DNA of 64,000 nt, taken from Nakamurella flava. Its GTDB lineage: Bacteria; Actinomycetota; Actinomycetes; Mycobacteriales; Nakamurellaceae. The DNA is taken from contig NZ_SZZH01000004.1 of assembly GCF_005298075.1 (NCBI RefSeq), positions 62,001 to 126,000 on the forward strand, given 5' to 3'. The notes beneath the pieces were generated by a model. The model was not told the origin of the DNA. It made no database searches and saw nothing but the letters and a program-made list of their open reading frames with translations. Position numbers and translations under genes: made by a program. This document shows positions 62,613-64,000 of the stretch, piece by piece (positions within the stretch are counted from its first letter, which is position 1; each line of letters starts with the position of its first letter).

Positions 62613-63592
62613 CGGGGCACCAACGGAGGCGGGGCTGATCCCAGGCTCACGACGGTGGCGGTCAGTCGCATCCCCGGGTCGACCGGGCGGACCCAGCACT
62701 CCGCCCAGCCGCCATCCGTCAGAGCGGTTGTGCGCGTGAGGATTTGGATCTCCGGGGCTGGATCAGAGCCGCGCACGACGACTTCCGACGTCAACGCCCC
62801 GTCGGCGAATTCGTCACCCTGCTCGGTCATACGTGCTGCCTGCCCGGCGCAGCTGTCGATCAAGGTCGCGGCCACGGGGGCGATGTCCCAATAGGTGTGG
62901 GCCAACTGCTCCCGGTCGTGCGGCTGGCCGCAGAAGACCAAACCGACGGGGCTTGCGCCATCCGTCCCGATCCCGCACTGACCCCACTGGTTGCGAAACA
63001 CCGGGTCCTGCCATTGGCCATGCCCTGTCTGCCCGCTCCGAATGAAGCCGGGACCGACGAAGGTCGTCGCATCCCTCCCCGATGGATCCCACATCGGCGC
63101 GGACAGCAGGCAGGCCACCCATCTCTGTCCGGCCGCGAACTGCCGTTGGTCCGGTGGCAGCGGGTCCGATGACGGTCCACTCGGCAGCCACCGACCGGCC
63201 GGGTCCGTGAAGTCGGGTTGGCGGACGTACCGCGCAGCCGCGCCCCCGCATTCATTGCGTCCGAGGTACGGCTTGTCGCTGACGCCGTAGGTCAGGCCAT
63301 CACCCTCGGCCATCGGGTGCACATCGACGATTTCCGCGTCCCACGGGGCGATGCACGGACCGAGCCGGACGCCGATATCGAACGAGACAAATGATCCCTC
63401 GTCGTCCAGTGGTCGTTCCGTCGTCCAATCCCGTGGACCCGTGTACACACAGTCCTCCACCTGCGGCGGCGGGTCGACCGGCAATGCACTGGCGACGCCG
63501 GCCGTCATCGGCCGGCTGAGCCCCGCCCCGACCGCCACGGCCAGGACGGCGGCCGCGAGGACACCCACTGCCCCGAGCCGACGACGGTCCAT
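62609..63592 (-). CDS. Septum_form-like secreted protein, array member 4
   Basis: A 327-residue homologue. Helix about 6-24 (LGAVGVLAAAVLAVAVGAGL) is nearly the same as in member 3. PPQVEDCVYTGP, VRLGPCIAPWDAEIV, GQRWVACLLSAPMW, VFCGQPHDREQLAHTYW, IDSCAGQAARM and CWVRPVDPGMRLTATVVSLGS follow. It ends PLVPR. It is translationally coupled to member 3. Confidence 0.75.
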   Translation of the reverse strand: MDRRRLGAVGVLAAAVLAVAVGAGLSRPMTAGVASALPVDPPPQVEDCVYTGPRDWTTERPLDDEGSFVSFDIGVRLGPCIAPWDAEIVDVHPMAEGDGLTYGVSDKPYLGRNECGGAAARYVRQPDFTDPAGRWLPSGPSSDPLPPDQRQFAAGQRWVACLLSAPMWDPSGRDATTFVGPGFIRSGQTGHGQWQDPVFRNQWGQCGIGTDGASPVGLVFCGQPHDREQLAHTYWDIAPVAATLIDSCAGQAARMTEQGDEFADGALTSEVVVRGSDPAPEIQILTRTTALTDGGWAECWVRPVDPGMRLTATVVSLGSAPPPLVPR

Positions 63593-63640
63593 GGCGTGAC
63601 CCTAGTGATCCGACCCCTGGGCGCCTAGCGCATCGATGCG

Positions 63641-64000
63641 TCAGCGCGGGGCGAGCGGCGGGGTGTCGTCGCCGAGGGCGACGAGACTGGCGGTCAGTAC
63701 CTGCCCGGGATCGACCGGTCGCGCTTCGCAATCGACCCGGTCGGACGCGGTGAGGAAGACGGACTCCGTGATGGGGCCGTAATTTCCATCCCCGTCGAGA
63801 GCGTAGGCCGCAAGGGAGATGGCTCCCCCGAGCGTCGGGTCGTCACGGCCGATTACCGCCGCGGCGATCTTCCGGCAGCCGGCGGTCCATTCCGCCACCG
63901 ATCCGTAGGCGTCCCCGGCGGTGAAGGCCAGGGATTCGCCATCGTGGACGTCACCGCAGTAGGTGGTGAGGTCCCCGCTGATGCCGTCGCTGTACCAGCA
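63641..64000 (-). CDS. Septum_form-like secreted protein, array member 5 (C-terminal part only)
   Basis: The last 119 residues of a fifth homologue, continuing past the right edge. The frame stays open to 64000. TYCGDVHDGESLAFTAGDAYG matches the FCGxPHDxExLA block; AEWTAGCRKIA and GRDDPTLGGAI come next; CEARPVDPGQVLTASLVALGDD and final PLAPR match the shared C-terminus. The ATG-like GTG at 63898 is internal, not the start. Confidence 0.75.
   Translation of the reverse strand, partial: CWYSDGISGDLTTYCGDVHDGESLAFTAGDAYGSVAEWTAGCRKIAAAVIGRDDPTLGGAISLAAYALDGDGNYGPITESVFLTASDRVDCEARPVDPGQVLTASLVALGDDTPPLAPR

Noticed and set aside
1-64000. CRISPR arrays, tRNA/rRNA genes, IS elements, prophage
   Set aside because: No regularly spaced repeats, cloverleaf-like conserved arms, transposase motifs or phage genes were recognised by eye; a tool-based scan could still find something weak.

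Overview
The window is chromosomal DNA of a very GC-rich actinobacterium. Every gene ends its codons in G or C, GTG starts are common, and neighbouring genes very often overlap by ATGA or GTGA. Lineage markers agree: a DUF3073 protein, a DUF1490 protein beside a CtpC-type metal ATPase, purS/purQ/purL, a PucR-type regulator, Septum_form-type secreted proteins and a large LuxR-family ATPase regulator. The genus cannot be fixed from the sequence; a free-living soil-type actinomycete (Nakamurella-like or a relative) is a guess. I saw no tRNA, rRNA, CRISPR array, transposase or phage gene.

Layout. 1-2000: a zinc locus, with a DUF1490/PacL-like protein and the start of a CtpC-like ATPase running left, a CobW/Mrf-like protein running right, and a Zur-box-like site between them. 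2000-7300: DUF2277, a tiny ORF, a 995-residue ATPase-LuxR regulator, an acidic coiled-coil protein and a lipoprotein. 7300-17800: housekeeping and metabolism (pabC, coaA, ygfZ, a PLP dehydratase/racemase, asparaginase, DUF3073, DUF2945, a VOC protein, an NCS1 permease, an AraC regulator, a CorA transporter).

17.9-41.5 kb is a purine gene region (purM, purF, an SCP-like protein, purL, purQ, purS, all on the minus strand) interrupted by accessory genes. The largest block, 20.9-32.3 kb, is a nine-gene overlapping catabolic operon plus a GntR regulator. It encodes an SIS sugar isomerase or deglycase, a PfkB kinase, an Asp/Glu/hydantoin-type racemase, a TRZ/ATZ-type amidohydrolase, a PuuE-like deacetylase and a complete dipeptide-type ABC importer. 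A perfect 16-bp palindrome of GntR type sits upstream of its first gene and a strong hairpin follows its last gene.

41.9-56.3 kb holds a second catabolic island. A PucR regulator is divergent from DUF917, a hydantoinase/oxoprolinase-like ATPase, five Liv-type importer genes, an LLM flavin oxidoreductase, a small HapK/RedY-like protein and a three-subunit molybdenum hydroxylase. Together they look like uptake, hydroxylation and ring opening of an unknown N-heterocycle or lactam.

56.3-64.0 kb encodes membrane and envelope proteins (acyltransferase 3, CPBP protease, YcxB-like) and then an array of at least five homologous secreted, cysteine-containing Septum_form-like proteins, interrupted by one unrelated lipoprotein and running off the right edge.
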